From assembly GCF_029714945.1 (NCBI RefSeq), contig NZ_CP121634.1, positions 3,431,001-3,495,000 on the forward strand: a stretch of 64,000 bases of DNA. The letters run 5' to 3'. The DNA comes from Bradyrhizobium sp. CIAT3101 (GTDB taxonomy: Bacteria > Pseudomonadota > Alphaproteobacteria > Rhizobiales > Xanthobacteraceae). The notes below the pieces were generated by a model. It saw nothing but the letters and a program-made list of their open reading frames with translations. It made no database searches and had not been told where the DNA came from. The first letter of the stretch is position 1, and each line of letters starts with the position of its first letter. Positions 61,597 to 64,000 of the stretch are shown piece after piece. The translations under genes were made by a program, and so were the position numbers.

Positions 61597-61723
61597 GTCG
61601 TCCTGGCGAAAGCCAGGACCCATACCGCGAGGTCCATCCGCTGCGCACGGTGTGAGTCCCGGACGACGAGTCTTCGCCAAACGTCTCCCTGGGGTAATGG
61701 GTCCTGGCTTTCGCCAGGACGAC
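61597..61723. repeat. Inverted repeat with 27-bp perfect arms and nested hairpins
   Basis: The arms are 61597-61623 and 61697-61723, exact reverse complements over 27 bases. Each arm itself contains TCCTGGC-GAAA-GCCAGGA, so each can fold as its own GNRA-capped hairpin. It lies directly between the ABC ATPase stop and the M81 gene in the same transcription unit, so it may trim or stabilise the mRNA. Confidence 0.85.
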
Positions 61724-61724
61724 A

Positions 61725-63392
61725 TCAAGCCGTGGCCCCCACACCCTCCGACACCGGTCGGAAATTCGCAAAGTCCCAGTTGCGTCCTGGTGCCGCATCC
61801 AGAAGGGCCTTGGTATAGGCCTCCTGCGGATGCGTCAGCACCTCGGCGGCCGGGCCCTGTTCGACGACGCGGCCGTGCTGCATCACCACGACCTCGTCGC
61901 AGATTTGGGCTGCGACGCGCAGATCATGGGTGATGAACAGGATGGCGATGCCGAGCCGCTTCTGGATCTCGTCGAGCAGTTCCAGCACCTGCGCCTGCAC
62001 GGAGACGTCGAGCGCGGAGACCGCTTCGTCCGCGACCAGCACGTCAGGATCGAGCGCGAGCGCGCGGGCAATGGCGATGCGCTGGCGCTGGCCTCCGGAG
62101 AATTGGTGCGGATAGCGCGACACCGCATCGGCCGGCAGGCCGACGAGTTCGAGCAGCTCGCGCGCGCGCTTCATCGCAGCGGCATGCGAGGTGCCGTAGT
62201 TGATCGGGCCTTCCGCGATGCTCTCGCCGACGGTGATGCGCGGGTTGAGCGAACGGTAGGGATCCTGGAACACGATCTGGATCTTCTGCCGGTGCGGCTG
62301 CAGCAGGCGTCGCGAGATGTCGGAGATCTCGCGGCCGGCCAGCCGTACGCCGCCGGAGGTCGGATCGATCAGGCGGACGATGCAGCGCGCCACGGTCGAC
62401 TTGCCCGAGCCGCTTTCACCGACGATGCCGAGCGTGCGGCCCTTGCGCAGCGTCAGCGTCACCTTGTCGGCGGCGACGACCTCGCGGCCTTTCCCGAAGA
62501 ACGCGCGCTCCTTGTAGATCTTGCTGAGATCGTTGGCCTCGAGCACCACCGGTTCCTTGCTCTCCTCGCGCGGCGGCCGCGGCACCAGGCTCGGCACCGA
62601 AGCGAGCAAATTGCGGGTGTATTCCATCGTGGGATTGCGCAGCACGGTTTCGAGCGGGCCGGTCTCGACCAGGCGACCCTGCCGCATCACCGCGACGCGG
62701 TCCGCGATCTCGGCGACCACGCCCATGTCGTGGGTGATGAACAGCACGGCGGTGCCATGATCGCGCTGGAGCTCGCGGATCAGGGACAGGATCTGCTTCT
62801 GCGTGGTGACGTCGAGCGCGGTGGTCGGCTCATCCGCAATCAGCAGCTTCGGCTCCAGCACCAGCGCCATCGCGATCATGATGCGCTGGCGCTGGCCGCC
62901 GGAGAGCCGATGCGGGTAGGAGGCGAAGATGCGCTCGACCTGAGGCAGGTGGACCTGCTCCATCATGTCGAGGATGCGCTTCTTCCGTGCCTTCGCGTCG
63001 AGCTTGGTGTGGGCGCGCAAGACTTCATCGATCTGTCGGCCGACCGGCACGACCGGATTGAGCGCGGTCATCGGCTCCTGGAAGATCATCGCCATCTTCG
63101 TCGCGCGCAGCTGGCGCAGGCGGCGATCAGTCGCCGTTAGGATCTCCTCGCCGACGAGTTTTACGCTGCCACTGGTCGGAACCAATGTGCCCTTCGGCAG
63201 CAGGCCCATCGTGGTCAGCGAGGTCACCGACTTGCCCGAGCCGCTTTCGCCGACCAGGCACAGCGTCTCGCCCTGGTGGACCTGGATCGAGATGCCGTCG
63301 ATGATTTTCGCACCGCCCGGCTTCTTGCCGACGGAGACGACGAGGTTGTTGATGTCGAGAACGATGTCTTTGGTCATCACTTGATCGGTCAT
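61725..63392 (-). CDS. Dipeptide/oligopeptide ABC transporter, fused double ATPase
   Basis: A 555-residue protein with two complete ABC ATPase domains, the DppD-DppF/GsiA-type fusion. The first half has Walker A GESGSGKSVTSL, signature LSGGQRQRIMIAMAL and Walker B LLIADEPTTALD. The second half has GESGSGKSTVARC, FSGGQRQRIAIARAL and VLVADEAVSALD. Peptide-transporter features are RTSLNPRITVGE-like (YRSLNPRITVGE) and the C-terminal cysteine-free tail. The ATG overlaps the permease stop by 1 base (TAATG). It energises an oligopeptide-type importer. The following hydrolase genes fit breakdown of imported peptides. Confidence 0.93.
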   Translation of the reverse strand: MTDQVMTKDIVLDINNLVVSVGKKPGGAKIIDGISIQVHQGETLCLVGESGSGKSVTSLTTMGLLPKGTLVPTSGSVKLVGEEILTATDRRLRQLRATKMAMIFQEPMTALNPVVPVGRQIDEVLRAHTKLDAKARKKRILDMMEQVHLPQVERIFASYPHRLSGGQRQRIMIAMALVLEPKLLIADEPTTALDVTTQKQILSLIRELQRDHGTAVLFITHDMGVVAEIADRVAVMRQGRLVETGPLETVLRNPTMEYTRNLLASVPSLVPRPPREESKEPVVLEANDLSKIYKERAFFGKGREVVAADKVTLTLRKGRTLGIVGESGSGKSTVARCIVRLIDPTSGGVRLAGREISDISRRLLQPHRQKIQIVFQDPYRSLNPRITVGESIAEGPINYGTSHAAAMKRARELLELVGLPADAVSRYPHQFSGGQRQRIAIARALALDPDVLVADEAVSALDVSVQAQVLELLDEIQKRLGIAILFITHDLRVAAQICDEVVVMQHGRVVEQGPAAEVLTHPQEAYTKALLDAAPGRNWDFANFRPVSEGVGATA

Positions 63393-64000
63393 TATTTGCC
63401 CTCCCGCTGCTTCATGCGGGGATCGAGTGCGTCGCGGGCGGCGTCGCCGATCAGGTTGATGCTGAGGATGGCGATCGAGAGCAGCAGGCCCGGCCAGAAA
63501 ATCAGGGTCGGCTTGAGCTGAAAATACTGGCGGCCCTCGGCCATGATGTTGCCCCAGGTCGGCGTCTCCGGCGAGATGCCGGCGCCGAGGAAGGAGAGGA
63601 TGGCCTCGGTGAGGATCGCGGACGCGCAGACATAGGTGCCCTGGACGATCAGCGGCGCGATCGTGTTCGGCATCAGGTGCCGCCACATGATCTTCGGCAG
63701 CGAGGAGCCGACCGAGATCGCGGCTTCCACATAGGGCTCCTCACGCGCCGACAGGACGACCGAGCGCACTAGGCGTGCCACGCGCGGGATTTCGGGGATC
63801 GTGATCGCGACCAGCACCGTCCAGATGCTCGCGCCGGACAGCGACACCACGGCGATTGCAAGCAGGATGCTCGGCATCGCCATCAGGCCGTCCATGATGC
63901 GCATCAGGACGGAATCGATCAGCTTGAAGAAGCCGGAGACGAGACCGATCACAAGGCCGATGGCGATCGAGAGGATCGCCGAGCCGATGCCGATCAGGAG
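63392..64000 (-). CDS. Peptide ABC transporter permease, DppC-like (partial, 5' end outside window)
   Basis: The last 202 residues of a DppC/OppC-type permease; the frame stays open to the window edge, so the start is beyond 64000. Membrane helices are seen near LLIGIGSAILSIAIGLVIGL, SILLAIAVVSLSG and ILTEAILSFLGAGIS. The EAA loop is EAAISVGSSLPKIMWRHLMP, the coupling motif with the ATPase; near the C-terminus GDAARDALDPRMKQREGK is typical of DppC. It overlaps the double ATPase gene by 1 base. With a partner permease and a binding protein, presumably outside the window, it would import peptides. Confidence 0.92.
   Translation of the reverse strand, partial: LLIGIGSAILSIAIGLVIGLVSGFFKLIDSVLMRIMDGLMAMPSILLAIAVVSLSGASIWTVLVAITIPEIPRVARLVRSVVLSAREEPYVEAAISVGSSLPKIMWRHLMPNTIAPLIVQGTYVCASAILTEAILSFLGAGISPETPTWGNIMAEGRQYFQLKPTLIFWPGLLLSIAILSINLIGDAARDALDPRMKQREGK

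Overview
The window is about 64 kb of high-GC (roughly 64%) alphaproteobacterial chromosome. Gene content points to Bradyrhizobium or a close relative in the Nitrobacteraceae. It has a CIRCE-controlled groES-groEL pair, a Usg-family protein, many ABC/MFS transporters and stand-alone oxidoreductases, class III nucleotide cyclases, and several families of intergenic palindromic repeats. No rRNA, CRISPR array, transposase, phage or symbiosis gene was seen. All names are recognised from sequence alone, without database searches.

Layout. 0.4-2.2 kb: DUF2000 gene and an ArsR-SRPBCC-GFA operon with two operator-like inverted repeats. 2.3-7.5 kb: TetR-HlyD-ABC-ABC efflux operon behind a 22-bp perfect palindrome, followed by a membrane class III cyclase. 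7.6-11.6 kb: GntR-MFS-amidohydrolase catabolic unit and a PhzF protein. 11.9-14 kb: DUF488/DUF72 pair and small secreted or membrane proteins. 14.2-19.8 kb: surface-glycan genes (polyprenyl-phosphate sugar synthase with GtrA, GT39-type transferase, GT25, and a TPR-glycosyltransferase-methyltransferase fusion). 19.9-22.4 kb: CHASE2 cyclase and FecR-like protein. 23-28.7 kb: DUF2778 protein, SDR, caspase-like protein, GST, cysteine hydrolase and LysR.

28.8-30.6 kb holds the most unusual locus: two tandem tRNA-like sequences with their own promoter and terminator, just upstream of a double-domain slipin (SPFH) gene of the type that, from memory, is often found with RtcB/Ro RNA-repair operons. 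30.7-37.5 kb: lepB, groEL-groES, Usg, a cupin with a histone-H1-like tail, a rhomboid protease and a frameshifted LysR gene. 37.7-42.4 kb: orphan binding protein, threonine aldolase, nucleoside transporter and MFS.

42.6-49.4 kb (minus strand) is a predicted peptide-modification cluster: circularly permuted ATP-grasp, alpha-E, transglutaminase and the proteasome-like Anbu, interrupted by an acyl-CoA-dehydrogenase-like flavoprotein and an AhpD-like protein. 49.7-56.2 kb: CinA N-terminal domain, Gpt, secreted class II aldolase, MetE-like protein, GSTs and a quinone oxidoreductase. 56.3-64 kb (minus): an oligopeptide ABC transporter (permease cut by the window end) followed by M81, M20, amidase and crotonase genes, apparently a peptide/amide uptake and hydrolysis unit.
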